Shown piece after piece: positions 43,033-53,749 of a stretch of DNA of 64,000 nucleotides. A program made the position numbers and the translations under genes. The DNA is from a virus. Location: the IMG/VR virus record IMGVR_UViG_3300042261_002385, positions 248,001 to 312,000 of that record. One strand, 5' to 3'. Positions within the stretch are counted from its first letter, which is position 1; every line of letters starts with the position of its first letter. The notes beneath the pieces were generated by a model. It was given only the letters and a program-made list of their open reading frames with translations. It was not told the DNA's origin and did not search any database.

Positions 43033-46000
43033 TTAAATACTTCTTAGAATTGTTTTGACTATCCAACCAGATGCATCGGCTGATGCTTGTAAAACCGCAT
43101 AAGTTCCTGAAATAATAAACGAGAATGTCACACCATTAGTTGTGCCAATATCTAATGTTGAATTATCAGTGAATTTCAAGTTGCTGCCATTCCATATCGC
43201 CATCAAATTTCCAGATCTGGCATTTCCTCCACTTGATAAGGTGTAATCCACAAAGGCTCCTGTATACGAAGCTGTCGCGAAAGAATAAATTGAATTGTTA
43301 CCAGAACTAAGTGTTACTTTTTTAGTTGTGTAAAGAGAAGGAACTTGCGAGTCACCAATCAAAGTAACGTCTCCAATGGAAAACACTTGTCCTGCTGGTG
43401 TATTTATTGTAAGAGAATTACCACTTGGAGTTCCAGATATAGTCATAGAACCAGTCAAACTCAACAATTGAGTATTAGGATTAAAAGTAAAATTAGGCTG
43501 AGCAACTGCTGAATTTGTAGAAGATCCAGTAGCTGTCAATATTCTAAAGTCAAGTGGTTGTAGTATAGTATTAAATCCTGTTCCAGAGGAACCACTTGTA
43601 CCGGATGTTCCACTAGAACCAGAAGATCCACTAGAACCGGATGTTCCACTAGAACCAGAAGATCCACTCGTTCCGGAACTACCAGATGTTCCACTTGTGC
43701 CGGATGTTCCACTAGAACCAGAAGATCCACTAGAACCGGATGTTCCACTAGAACCAGAAGATCCACTCGTTCCGGAACTACCAGATGTTCCACTTGTGCC
43801 GGATGTTCCACTAGAACCAGAAGATCCACTAGTCCCGGAAGTTCCAGGAACTGAGGCTGTCCAGAATGCCAACCCTGTCGCATCGGACATCAATATGTAG
43901 TTTGCTTGAGCTCCGGTTGTTATCTTAATCTGGGATGCGGTCAGGCCATTCACTTGTAAATTTGAATAACTACTTATATTTACAACATTTGTAGTAGAAG
44001 AGTCATTTGTGCTTACAACTGCAAAAGATTTTGCTGATTCATCCCAGATAAATGCTTGAGTTGCTCCTGTTCCTCGATTTATCATAAAACCTGAATCTAA
44101 GGTAGGAGCACCAGATTGAGTTGAAGCTAACAAAATCAGTGAGTCTTCAACTGTCAAATTGGTTGTATTTACAGTTGTTGATGTTCCACTAATAGTCAAA
44201 TTACCAGAGACCGTAACATCACCAGTAACTGCTAGTGTTGAACCGTCAAATGTTAGATTAGTTTCAACCGTAGCATTTGGAGCTGATCCGTCTAAGGTTA
44301 TTACACCATTATTTGTTGTTCCAGTGAGTGATAATAAACCACTTGAACCCGAGGTTCCAGAAGAACCGGAAGTTCCGCCTGTACCAGAAGAGCCGGATGT
44401 TCCAGAAGAACCAGAAGTTCCAGAAGTTCCTGAAGAACCGGATGTTCCGGATGAACCGGATGTTCCGGATGAACCGGATGTTCCTGATGTGCCGGATGTT
44501 CCCGAAGAACCGGATGTGCCGGATGATCCTGAGGATCCACTTGAACCTGATGTTCCACGAGTTCCAGAGCTACCAGCGGTTCCAGCCGAACCACTTGTTC
44601 CGTCAACTCCACTAAATCCACTTGTTCCGGATGTTCCTGTTGTGCCAGAAGAACCGGTGGTTCCTGAAGAACCTGACGAACCACTTGAACCAGAAGTTCC
44701 GGACGAACCAGAAGTTCCTGATGTTCCCGAAGATCCACTTGAACCACTAGAACCTGAAGTTCCAGATGAACCAGAAGTTCCTGATGTTCCCGAAGATCCA
44801 CTTGAGCCAGATGACCCTGAAGTCCCAGATGAACCCGAAGTTCCACTTGAGCCAGATGAGCCTGAAGTTCCTGAGGATCCACTAGTCCCGGTAGAACCAG
44901 AAGTGCCTGAGGATCCACTTGAACCTGATGTTCCTGATGTTCCACTAGAACCAGAGGATCCACTTGTTCCAGAGGTGCCACTTGTTCCAGAGCTGCCCGC
45001 TGATCCACTTGTTCCAGTAGAACCAGAGGTGCCACTTGAACCAGAAGTTCCAGAACTACCAGAAGTTCCAGAAGATCCACTAGTGCCGGATGTTCCGGGA
45101 ACTGAAGCTGTCCAGAATGCCAAACCTGTCGCATCGGACATTAATATGTAGTTTGCCTGAGCCCCGGTTGTTATCTTAATCTGGGATGCAGTCAGACCAT
45201 TCACTTGTAAATTTGAATAACCAGAAATAGTAATTGGACTAGATGTTGAATTGTCATTTGTAGAAACAGCGGCAAAGGACTGAGCTGATTCATCCCAGAT
45301 GAAGGCTTGTGTCAAACCAGTTCCCCTTCTAACCATGAAACCAGAGTCTAACGTTGGTGAACCAGATTGAGTTGACGCCAACAAAATTATTGGATCCTCT
45401 ACAGTCAAGTTGACAGTATCTATTGTTGTAGTTGTCCCACTTATAGTTAAATCTCCAGTTGCAACAATATTACCAGTAACAGTTAGTGTCGAACCATCAA
45501 ATGTTAGATTAGATTCAACCGTAGCATTTGGAGCTGAACCATCTAAGGTTATTACACCATTATTTGTTGTTCCCGTAAGTGATAATAGACCACTTGAACC
45601 CGAGGTCCCTCTTGTTCCAGAAGTACCTGAGGATCCACTAGTGCCGGTAGATCCAGAAGTACCTGACGATCCACTAGAGCCGGACGAACCACTAGAGCCG
45701 GATGTTCCAGAAGTGCCTGAGGTGCCACTAGAACCGGATGTGCCTGAGGTGCCACTAGAACCGGATGTGCCTGAGGTGCCACTAGAACCGGATGTGCCTG
45801 AGGTGCCACTAGAACCAGACGTTCCAGATGAGCCACTAGAACCAGAAGTTCCAGAACTACCAGAACTACCAGAAGTTCCTGATGATCCACTGGAACCAGA
45901 GGATCCACTTGAACCACTAGATCCAGAAGTTCCAGTAGAACCACTAGAACCAGAAGTTCCGCTTGAACCAGAAGATCCACTAGATCCAGAAGTACCGGAG

Positions 46001-49000
46001 GTTCCGTTTGTCCCTGAAGTTCCGGACGTTCCTGAAGAACCAGAGCTACCAGAAGTTCCTGAGGTGCCACTTGTACCCGTAGATCCAGATGTTCCACTAC
46101 TACCTGCGGATCCGGATGTTCCAAAAGTTCCAGATGTTCCATCAACTCCACTAAGACCACTAGTTCCTGATGATCCACTCGTTCCAGTAGATCCACTCGT
46201 TCCAGCAGATCCACTTGTTCCTGAAGTTCCTGATGTTCCACGAGTCCCGGATGAACCGGAAGTTCCACTAGAACCAGATGTGCCGCTTGTTCCAGAAGTC
46301 CCGGCTGAACCGGAAGTTCCACTAGAACCAGATGATCCACTCGTTCCAGAGGTTCCAGGAACAGAAGATGTCCAAAATCCTAATCCGGTCGAGTCAGACA
46401 TTAATATGTAGTTTGCTTGAGCTCCAGTAGTAATTTTTATTTGAGATGTAGTCAATCCACCAACTTGTAAATTTGAATAATTTAAAATACTAAGGGTTGT
46501 ATTTGTTGAACTATCATTCGTAGAAATAGCGACAAAAGATTTTGCTGATTCATCCCAGATAAATGCTTGAGTCGCTCCTGTTCCGCGATTTATCATAAAT
46601 CCAGAGTCTAGTGTTGGTGTTCCAGATTGAGTTGATGCTAAAAGTATCAACGGATCTTGAACTGTCAAATTAGTAGTATTAACTGTTGTAGAGGTTCCTG
46701 ATATAATTAAATTACCAGAGACAGTAACGTCTCCTGTCACAGCTAGTGTATTACCATCAAATGTTAGATTAGATTCGACAGTTGCATTAGGAGCCGAACC
46801 ATCTAAAGTTATTACACCGTTGTTAGTTGTTCCGGTAAGTGATAGTAAACCACTTGAACCAGATGTGCCGCTAGATCCCGATGTTCCTGTTGTTCCAGAT
46901 GAACCAGAAGATCCGGACGAACCGGAAGATCCACTTGAACCAGATGAACCAGAAGATCCACTAGTTCCAGAAGATCCACTAGTTCCAGCCGAACCTGATG
47001 TCCCATCAACACCACTAAAACCACTTGAGCCCGAAGTGCCTGAACTTCCCGAGGTTCCAGTAGAACCGGAGGTTCCTCTTGTTCCTGATGTTCCACTAGA
47101 TCCTGATGTGCCACTAGATCCAGATGTGCCACTAGATCCAGAAAAGCCAGATGTTCCAGAAGTGCCAGCTGTTCCAGAAGTGCCTGTAGTTCCAGATGAT
47201 CCTGAAGATCCACTTGAACCAGAAGATCCACTGGTTCCCGAGCTACCGGTTGAACCTGACGTTCCAGATGATCCACTAGTTGCGGAAGTTCCACTGGTGC
47301 CTGAAGATCCAGATGACCCGCTAGTTCCGGATGATCCACTTGAACCTGATGTGCCAGAACTTCCCGAGGTTCCAGAAGATCCAGATGTTCCGCTAGTTCC
47401 AGAAGAACCAGATGTTCCACTAGATCCAGAAGAACCAGATGTTCCGCTAGTTCCAGATGAGCCGGATGTTCCACTTGAACCGGATGATCCAGAAGTTCCT
47501 GATGATCCGCTAGATCCGGACGTTCCACTAGAACCAGATGCTCCACTGGTTCCCGAGGTTCCACTAGAACCAGACGACCCACTAGAACCAGAGCTACCTG
47601 ATGAGCCAGATGTTCCAGTTGTTCCACTAGAACCGGATGTTCCACTAGTACCTGATGAACCAGATGTTCCACTGGTTCCAGGAGTTGAAGATGTCCAGAA
47701 TGCTAATCCTGTTGAATCAGACATAAGTATGTATCCAGACTGAGCACCGGTTGTCAGTTTAAGTTGGGAAGCGGTGAGACCATTTAGTCTCAAATTAGAG
47801 TAAGAAGAAATATTCACATTTCCATTTACTGTGTGGTCATCATTTGTTGAAATTAGAGCGAATGTGTCATCAGATTCATCCCAAATAAAGGCTTGTGTCA
47901 CTCCAGTGCCACGAACAAACATGAAACCTTCATCTAGGCTTGGTGATCCACTTTGACTGTGCCCCAATGCTATTATCGGATCACTTACTACTAAACTACT
48001 TGTGTTTACAACTGAGGCCGAACCTAATACTGAGAAAGAACCAGTAACTACTAAATTTCCACTAATATTTAAAGTTGAACCATCAAATGTCAAATTAGAC
48101 TCAGCATTAGCAGCATTGACTGTCCCATCGGAAGTAAGTATTCTATTATCACCAGGGTTAGAAACTGTATTGAATCCAGTTCCACTAGAACCAGATGTCC
48201 CACTTGAACCTGATGATCCACTAGATCCAGAAGTTCCAGATGATCCTATCGGCGCTGGCATAACTTGCCAGTAAGCACCGGATGCTGACCATCCTAAGTA
48301 AGACATATCACTAATACTAGAAGTAGCATAATTTAATACATCATGTAATTCACTTAACTCATATCCTGTTTCTGGTCTTATAAAAATTGAACCCACTGAC
48401 GCATGAACTCTTACTACCCAACCGACTAAATTAGAGTGTAAAGGAGCATCTAATGGATTTTGAGTATAAGTTCCCGGAGTCGTGGATAAGTAGATTGGTA
48501 AACCGGCGGTTAGTCCAATTGTATTTAAGTTATTTACTATTCCGAAGTCTGTAACAAAACCTTCATTACCAGCTGGTATTGTTTCAGTTACCATTCCTAA
48601 AACATTTTGAGTCGATTCATTAGAAGCCGATGCTAGTTTCACTGATGGTCTATTACCTTGTGCTCCACTTATATAAACTAAATCACCATCATTCAGAGTT
48701 GTTCCGGAATCGTTATAAACTAAAACAACATTTTCAGAACCTATCTGTAAATTAACATTTCCTCCTTTAAGCACGACAGATGGAACACCATTACCATCAT
48801 CCCATCTTATTTCACCAGCAACTTGAGCAGGAACCCCACTATAAGTAAATCCAGTATCGAATTTTATAGACCCGGTTATACCTAATTGACTATATTGGTT
48901 AAATGTAAGATTTGTTTGTGCAACTGCCGAATTAGTAGAAGAACCTGTTGCGGTCAATATTCTATAGTCGGCTGGTTGTAATATTGTATTAAAACCAGTT

Positions 49001-52000
49001 CCACTTGAGCCTGAGGTTCCACTAGTTCCACTAGAACCTGAAGAGCCTGAAGTTCCACTTGTGCCAGAAGAGCCTGAAGTTCCACTTGTGCCAGAAGATC
49101 CACTTGTGCCACTAGTTCCAGAAGATCCACTTGTGCCACTTGAACCGGACGAACCAGATGTTCCACTCGATCCAGATGATCCACTGCTTCCCGATGTTCC
49201 TGAAGTTCCACTTGAACCGGATGAACCAGAAGTTCCAGAGGAACCAGAGCTACCGGAAGTTCCACTAGAACCAGAAGAACCGGAAGTTCCACTAGAACCA
49301 GAAGTTCCAGAGGAACCAGAGCTACCGGAAGTTCCACTTGTTCCAAAAGAGCCTGAGGTTCCAGATGATCCACTAGAACCAGAAGTGCCGGACGAACCAC
49401 TTGATCCACTAGAACCAGATGATCCGGAGGAACCACTTGAACCAGATGTTCCACTAGAACCAGATGTTCCAGATGAACCTGAGGTTCCAGAATTCCCAGA
49501 AGATCCAGATGTTCCACTCTCACCAGAAGTTCCAGATACTCCCGAAATACCAGAAGATCCAGATGTTCCAAAAGAACCTGAGGTTCCTGACGATCCACTA
49601 GAACCAGAAGTGCCGGACGAACCGCTTGTTCCACTAGAACCAGATGATCCAGAGGAACCACTAGTTCCGCTAGAACCAGATGATCCACTAGAACCAGAAG
49701 TTCCACTTGTGCCTGGAATTGAAGAGGTCCAACTTGCTAAACCATTCGAATCAGATACCAGTATATAACCATTCTGAGCACCATCTGTTATTTTTATTTG
49801 AGATGTAGTCAAACCACCAACTTGTAGATTTGAATAGCCATTTATACTCACAATACCAGAAACATCCGAATCGTTCGTGCTAACGGCAGCGAATGACTTT
49901 GCAGATTCATCCCATATGAACGCCTGTGTCAAACCGGTTCCTCTTTTGACCATAAAACCTGAATCAAGAGTTGGAGAACCAGACTGAGTTGATGCTAGTA
50001 ATATAATAGAATCCTCAACTGTTAGGTTTACTGTGTTTACAGTAGTTGAAGTTCCACTTATCGTTAGATTACCAGACACAGTTAAATCCCCAGTGACTGA
50101 TAGTGTATTTCCATCAAATGTCAAATTTGATTCTACTGTAGCATTCGGAGCAGAACCATTCAAAGTTATCACTCCATTATCTGTTGTGCCACTAAGTGAC
50201 AACAAACCACTAGAACCAGAAGTTCCAGATGAACCACTTGAGCCAGATGAACCACTTGTTCCAGTAGAGCCGGACGAACCACTTGTTCCAGAAGATCCAG
50301 AAGATCCACTAGTCCCAGAGCTACCTGATGATCCACTTGTTCCAGAAGATCCAGAGGATCCGGATGTTCCACTTGAGCCAGAAGAACCACTTGAGCCAGA
50401 AGAACCACTTGTTCCAGCAGTTCCGGAAGTTCCACTAGAACCACTAGATCCAGAAGAACCACTAGATCCAGAGGATCCAGAGGATCCGGATGTTCCACTA
50501 GATCCAGATGATCCTGACGTTCCTGAACTTCCACTAGTTCCTGAACTACCGGATGTTCCACTAGTTCCGGAACTACCAGATGAACCACTAGTTCCGGATG
50601 TTCCACTAGTTCCGGAACTACCAGATGAACCACTAGATCCAGATGATCCAGATGATCCACTAGATCCAGATGATCCAGATGATCCACTAGATCCATCAAC
50701 TCCATCAATACCTGATAGACCTGAGGTTCCGCTTGAACCAGAGGTGCCTGAGCTACCAGAAGTACCACTAGATCCAGATGTGCCTCTAGTGCCCGATGAA
50801 CCGGATGTTCCGGAACTACCGGATGAACCACTTGTGCCTGATGAGCCGGATGTTCCACTTGTTCCGGAACTACCAGATGAACCGGATGTTCCACTAGAAC
50901 CAGAAGAACCACTTGTTCCGGAAGTTCCAGGAACTGAGGCTGTCCAGAATGCTAAACCTGTCGCATCGGACATTAATATGTAGTTTGCCTGAGCACCAGT
51001 CGTTATCTTAATTTGTGAGGTAGTCAAACCACCTACTTGTAAATTAGAGTAAGAGGATATATTAATAGAGTTAGCAGTAGCTGGATCATTCGTAGATACA
51101 GCAGCAAAGGACTGAGCTGATTCATCCCAAATAAAAGCCTGTGTGGATCCAGTGCCTCTTCTAACCATGAAACCCGAATCCAGTGTAGGAGAACCAGACT
51201 GTGTTGAAGCTAATAAAATTATTGGATCTTCAACCGTAAGGTTAATCGTATCAATAGTTGTAGTTGTTCCACTAATAGTCAAATTACCAGATACTGTAAC
51301 ATCACCAGTAACCGCTAGTGTTGATCCATCAAAGGTTAGATTAGATTCAACAGTAGCATTTGGAGCAGTCCCATCTAAGGTTATTACACCGTTGTTAGTT
51401 GTTCCAGTGAGTGATAATAAACCACTTGAACCCGAGGTTCCGGATGAACCACTTGTGCCTGAGCTACCACTAGAACCGCTTGTTCCAGAAGATCCACTTG
51501 AACCAGAAGAACCGGATGTGCCACTAGATCCAGATGTGCCAGATGTCCCGCTAGAACCCGAAGTTCCACTAGAACCGGATGTTCCACTTGTTCCAGATGT
51601 TCCTGAAGTTCCTTCAGTTCCTGAAGTGCCACTAGAACCGGAAGATCCACTAGAACCGGATGTTCCACTAGAACCGGAAGATCCACTAAGACCGGATGTT
51701 CCACTAGATCCAGAGGTTCCTTCAGTTCCTGACGTGCCACTAGATCCGGATGTTCCTGAAGATCCACTTGTTCCTGATGTGCCAGTCGAACCAGATGTTC
51801 CTGAAGATCCACTTGTTCCCGCGGTTCCACTTGTACCTGATGAACCTGAAGATCCAGAAGTTCCAGAAGTTCCGCTCTCTCCAGAAGTTCCAGACACACC
51901 AGATATACCGGACGTGCCTGATGAACCTGAAGATCCACTTGTTCCAGACGAACCTGAAGTTCCAGATGTGCTTGGAATTGAGGCCGTCCAACTTGCGTTA

Positions 52001-52200
52001 CCAACAAGGTCAGAAACTAAATAGTATCCATACTGTTGATTTCCGTCAATATATTGAAAAGTTCCGTTAACTACTAACTTTTGATTTGCATTATCCCAAC
52101 GTAAATTATTAAAATTCTCACTAACAACACTATTGGTGCCAAGAAAAAGAATCGAACCTTGCGAGGCACCTCGTATTTGTTTAATATTCATTTGAGCCAT
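43033..52200 (-). CDS. Giant collagen-like fibre protein (3055 residues)
   Basis: The largest protein here. After an N-terminal head (FLGTNSVVSENFNNLRW), stretches of Gly-Ser/Thr-Ser triplets alternate with six copies of the module ending TGLAFWTAS or a variant (five with ILLASTQSG, one diverged copy with IALGHSQSG). Other globular inserts are FNTILQPADYRILTATGSS and a domain with LVYISGAQGNRPSVKLAS and TAGLPIYLSTTPG. The C-terminal 120 residues (VTLSSGNNSIYSFATASY) differ from the rest and may attach or bind the receptor. The layout suggests a long fibre with evenly spaced knobs. Long antisense frames with Pro-Glu-Val are only the complement of the repeats. Confidence 0.92.
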   Translation of the reverse strand: MAQMNIKQIRGASQGSILFLGTNSVVSENFNNLRWDNANQKLVVNGTFQYIDGNQQYGYYLVSDLVGNASWTASIPSTSGTSGSSGTSGSSGSSGTSGISGVSGTSGESGTSGTSGSSGSSGTSGTAGTSGSSGTSGSTGTSGTSGSSGTSGSSGTSGTEGTSGSSGTSGLSGSSGSSGTSGSSGSSGSSGTSGTEGTSGTSGTSGTSGSSGTSGSSGTSGTSGSSGTSGSSGSSGSSGTSGSSGSSGTSGSSGTSGSSGLLSLTGTTNNGVITLDGTAPNATVESNLTFDGSTLAVTGDVTVSGNLTISGTTTTIDTINLTVEDPIILLASTQSGSPTLDSGFMVRRGTGSTQAFIWDESAQSFAAVSTNDPATANSINISSYSNLQVGGLTTSQIKITTGAQANYILMSDATGLAFWTASVPGTSGTSGSSGSSGTSGSSGSSGTSGTSGSSGTSGSSGSSGTSGSSGTRGTSGSSGTSGSSGTSGSSGTSGLSGIDGVDGSSGSSGSSGSSGSSGSSGSSGSSGSSGTSGTSGTSGSSGSSGTSGTSGSSGTSGSSGTSGSSGSSGTSGSSGSSGSSGSSGSSGSSGTSGTAGTSGSSGSSGSSGSSGTSGSSGSSGTSGSSGSSGTSGSSGSSGTSGSSGSTGTSGSSGSSGSSGTSGSSGLLSLSGTTDNGVITLNGSAPNATVESNLTFDGNTLSVTGDLTVSGNLTISGTSTTVNTVNLTVEDSIILLASTQSGSPTLDSGFMVKRGTGLTQAFIWDESAKSFAAVSTNDSDVSGIVSINGYSNLQVGGLTTSQIKITDGAQNGYILVSDSNGLASWTSSIPGTSGTSGSSGSSGSSGTSGSSGSSGSSGTSGSSGTSGSSGSSGTSGSFGTSGSSGISGVSGTSGESGTSGSSGNSGTSGSSGTSGSSGTSGSSGSSGSSGSSGSSGSSGTSGSSGSSGTSGSFGTSGTSGSSGSSGTSGSSGTSGSSGSSGTSGSSGSSGTSGSSGSSGTSGTSGSSGSSGSSGTSGSSGSSGTSGSSGTSGTSGSSGTSGTSGSSGTSGTSGSSGSSGTSGTSGSSGTGFNTILQPADYRILTATGSSTNSAVAQTNLTFNQYSQLGITGSIKFDTGFTYSGVPAQVAGEIRWDDGNGVPSVVLKGGNVNLQIGSENVVLVYNDSGTTLNDGDLVYISGAQGNRPSVKLASASNESTQNVLGMVTETIPAGNEGFVTDFGIVNNLNTIGLTAGLPIYLSTTPGTYTQNPLDAPLHSNLVGWVVRVHASVGSIFIRPETGYELSELHDVLNYATSSISDMSYLGWSASGAYWQVMPAPIGSSGTSGSSGSSGSSGTSGSSGTGFNTVSNPGDNRILTSDGTVNAANAESNLTFDGSTLNISGNLVVTGSFSVLGSASVVNTSSLVVSDPIIALGHSQSGSPSLDEGFMFVRGTGVTQAFIWDESDDTFALISTNDDHTVNGNVNISSYSNLRLNGLTASQLKLTTGAQSGYILMSDSTGLAFWTSSTPGTSGTSGSSGTSGTSGSSGTTGTSGSSGSSGSSGSSGSSGTSGTSGASGSSGTSGSSGSSGTSGSSGSSGTSGSSGTSGTSGSSGSSGTSGSSGTSGTSGSSGTSGSSGTSGSSGSSGTSGSSGSSGTSGTSATSGSSGTSGSTGSSGTSGSSGSSGSSGSSGTTGTSGTAGTSGTSGFSGSSGTSGSSGTSGSSGTSGTRGTSGSTGTSGSSGTSGSSGFSGVDGTSGSAGTSGSSGTSGSSGSSGSSGSSGSSGSSGSSGTTGTSGSSGTSGSSGLLSLTGTTNNGVITLDGSAPNATVESNLTFDGNTLAVTGDVTVSGNLIISGTSTTVNTTNLTVQDPLILLASTQSGTPTLDSGFMINRGTGATQAFIWDESAKSFVAISTNDSSTNTTLSILNYSNLQVGGLTTSQIKITTGAQANYILMSDSTGLGFWTSSVPGTSGTSGSSGSSGTSGSAGTSGTSGTSGSSGTSGSSGTRGTSGTSGTSGSAGTSGSTGTSGSSGTSGLSGVDGTSGTFGTSGSAGSSGTSGSTGTSGTSGTSGSSGSSGTSGTSGTNGTSGTSGSSGSSGSSGTSGSSGSTGTSGSSGSSGSSGSSGSSGTSGSSGSSGTSGSSGSSGTSGSSGTSGTSGSSGTSGTSGSSGTSGTSGSSGTSGTSGTSGSSGSSGSSGSSGTSGSTGTSGSSGTSGTRGTSGSSGLLSLTGTTNNGVITLDGSAPNATVESNLTFDGSTLTVTGNIVATGDLTISGTTTTIDTVNLTVEDPIILLASTQSGSPTLDSGFMVRRGTGLTQAFIWDESAQSFAAVSTNDNSTSSPITISGYSNLQVNGLTASQIKITTGAQANYILMSDATGLAFWTASVPGTSGTSGSSGTSGSSGTSGSSGTSGSTGTSGSAGSSGTSGTSGTSGSSGSSGTSGTSGSSGSSGTSGSTGTSGSSGTSGSSGSSGTSGSSGTSGSSGSSGSSGTSGTSGSSGTSGSSGSSGSSGTSGTSGSSGTSGSSGSSGSSGTTGSSGTTGTSGTSGFSGVDGTSGSAGTAGSSGTRGTSGSSGSSGSSGTSGSSGTSGTSGTSGSSGTSGSSGTSGSSGTSGTSGSSGTSGSSGTGGTSGSSGTSGSSGLLSLTGTTNNGVITLDGSAPNATVETNLTFDGSTLAVTGDVTVSGNLTISGTSTTVNTTNLTVEDSLILLASTQSGAPTLDSGFMINRGTGATQAFIWDESAKSFAVVSTNDSSTTNVVNISSYSNLQVNGLTASQIKITTGAQANYILMSDATGLAFWTASVPGTSGTSGSSGSSGTSGTSGTSGSSGTSGSSGSSGTSGSSGSSGSSGTSGTSGTSGSSGTSGSSGSSGTSGSSGSSGSSGTSGTSGSSGTGFNTILQPLDFRILTATGSSTNSAVAQPNFTFNPNTQLLSLTGSMTISGTPSGNSLTINTPAGQVFSIGDVTLIGDSQVPSLYTTKKVTLSSGNNSIYSFATASYTGAFVDYTLSSGGNARSGNLMAIWNGSNLKFTDNSTLDIGTTNGVTFSFIISGTYAVLQASADASGWIVKTILRSI
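43604..43830 (-). repeat. 99-base tandem repeat in the 3055-residue fibre gene
   Basis: The same 99-base sequence starts at 43604, 43703 and 43802 (last copy partial), almost without differences; it codes 33 residues of Gly-Ser/Thr-Ser triplets. Confidence 0.85.
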
Positions 52201-52308
52201 TAATGACTATATCTTTTTTACTTACTATATATAAAAAAAAGATTGTCTAAAATAATGGAGACTAGTCAAAACAAAATTATTTTGAACAAAAAAATTAGTC
52301 AATAAATT

Positions 52309-53733
52309 TTAATTTTCATAGACTATGATAACCTCATCATTGTTATCCAACTCGAATTTAGCTGTAAAACCATTCCAATATAGAGTATTGCCAGATGAAA
52401 CACTCCCTAAAACAAGAGCCGAAAGACCACCGTCGTTTGAGAAATAACAGTCTACATTTGAAAATGTGCCATCTCCTAACTTCTGTAACTGACCATTGAT
52501 AAAGACTTGAATTCTTGAATATTGATTGGGAGTTGATGTTATGGCTAAACCAGTTGTAGAATTATTACCCACAGTCACAGATGAGGTTCCATATTGGGAA
52601 ACTGGTGTTCCATTTATACCTAAAATATCTACACTAATTTGATTTCCATTGTGAGTTAAACCAGTTCCAACTATTGAATTGAAATCTAAAGAAACAGTAG
52701 GTCCAGATTTAGTGAGACCTAAACCAGCATTCAGAAGAATGTCTACCTCTGAACCAGAAAGACCTGCTGTCCACGTATCTGTTGATTCATTCCATATAAG
52801 TGCCGCTGTTGGTTGATTACCCCTAATCACTTCAATACCAGCATTCAAAAATGGAGAACCAGAAAACGTTGCATTTAAAGTTATGATATTATCCTCAATT
52901 AGTAGAGTTTCAGTTTGGATATACGATACGGTTCCGTTTACAATCAAACTACCATTTACTGTTAAAGAGTCTTGAAAAATTCGGTCTCCATCTATTGTAT
53001 CTTTTAATCTTAATAAATCATTTGAAATCTCTAATGAGTCAGAATTGACATTTACATCCAAACTATAACCGTTCGCGGTAAGACCGTTTCCAGGAATAAT
53101 GGTATTATCTATGATAATTTCATCTCCAGAGAAAGTAAGTCCACTATTCACACCTAAATTAACATCTAAAGTAATATAGTTTGCGGTTCCTCCTCCGGAT
53201 AAGCCATTTCCAGCTGTCACACCAGCTATAGTTCCACTTGAAGTAGAAACCCCTTTTGAACCAAGATATTTGTAAAATGAAATTTTAGGAGGTAAAACAC
53301 TTGTGACTCCAGATGGTAAAGTTCCATAAAATGTCAATAATCCAGCAGCAGTATCAACTAACCAATCACCATCACCAAAAGCAATTGATGTAGTTCCATC
53401 ATTCTTATATAAAGAGTAATTGTAAGTTCCATCACCGAAATTAAATGATATAGCATCAATTAAATTGGCACTGAAATAAGCTCGATTGTTAGAACCAGCC
53501 AAGTGAGTAAGGGTTTGTTTCTCAAAATATTGAACAACGCCAGACGAAGCACCCGAAACTAATGACGGTGCCGTAGTCGGTATTAAAGAACTTTCAGACC
53601 AAATTTGGTCACTAAAAATAATTTCTCTTCCAAGTTTCGGCTCTTCGAAGAAATCCCTAGATGTCAAAGTTTCTCCAGCTCCAAATGACTTTTTGAATAA
53701 TCTACTTGCTTGTTGTGACGCTGTTAATGCCAT
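52309..53733 (-). CDS. Fibre-associated structural protein with the shared fibre module
   Basis: A 474-residue protein that has no Gly-Ser-Ser array but contains a diverged copy of the fibre module (SLTVNGSLIVNGTVSYIQTE, NATFSGSPFLNAGIEVIRGN, AALIWNESTDTW). The N-terminus (LTASQQASRLFKKSFGAGET) is different from the giant fibres and may attach to the baseplate or to a proximal fibre. The C-terminus (QIQVFINGQLQKLGDG-like IQVFINGQLQ, FKLDNNDE-like end) is a small beta domain. It lies between two fibre genes in one minus-strand series. Confidence 0.75.
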   Translation of the reverse strand: MALTASQQASRLFKKSFGAGETLTSRDFFEEPKLGREIIFSDQIWSESSLIPTTAPSLVSGASSGVVQYFEKQTLTHLAGSNNRAYFSANLIDAISFNFGDGTYNYSLYKNDGTTSIAFGDGDWLVDTAAGLLTFYGTLPSGVTSVLPPKISFYKYLGSKGVSTSSGTIAGVTAGNGLSGGGTANYITLDVNLGVNSGLTFSGDEIIIDNTIIPGNGLTANGYSLDVNVNSDSLEISNDLLRLKDTIDGDRIFQDSLTVNGSLIVNGTVSYIQTETLLIEDNIITLNATFSGSPFLNAGIEVIRGNQPTAALIWNESTDTWTAGLSGSEVDILLNAGLGLTKSGPTVSLDFNSIVGTGLTHNGNQISVDILGINGTPVSQYGTSSVTVGNNSTTGLAITSTPNQYSRIQVFINGQLQKLGDGTFSNVDCYFSNDGGLSALVLGSVSSGNTLYWNGFTAKFELDNNDEVIIVYEN

Positions 53734-53749
53734 TTATTTCTTCTTTTTT

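Noticed and set aside
38836-52024. Many long plus-strand frames rich in Pro-Glu-Val/Asp-Pro-Leu (up to about 330 residues) across the fibre genes
   Set aside because: They are the exact complement of the Gly-Ser/Thr-Ser coding on the minus strand; composition follows from the repeat and there are no start signals or promoters of their own.
37848-52200. Diversity-generating retroelement acting on the fibre repeats
   Set aside because: No reverse transcriptase gene or template/variable repeat pair with adenine-specific changes is seen in the window.
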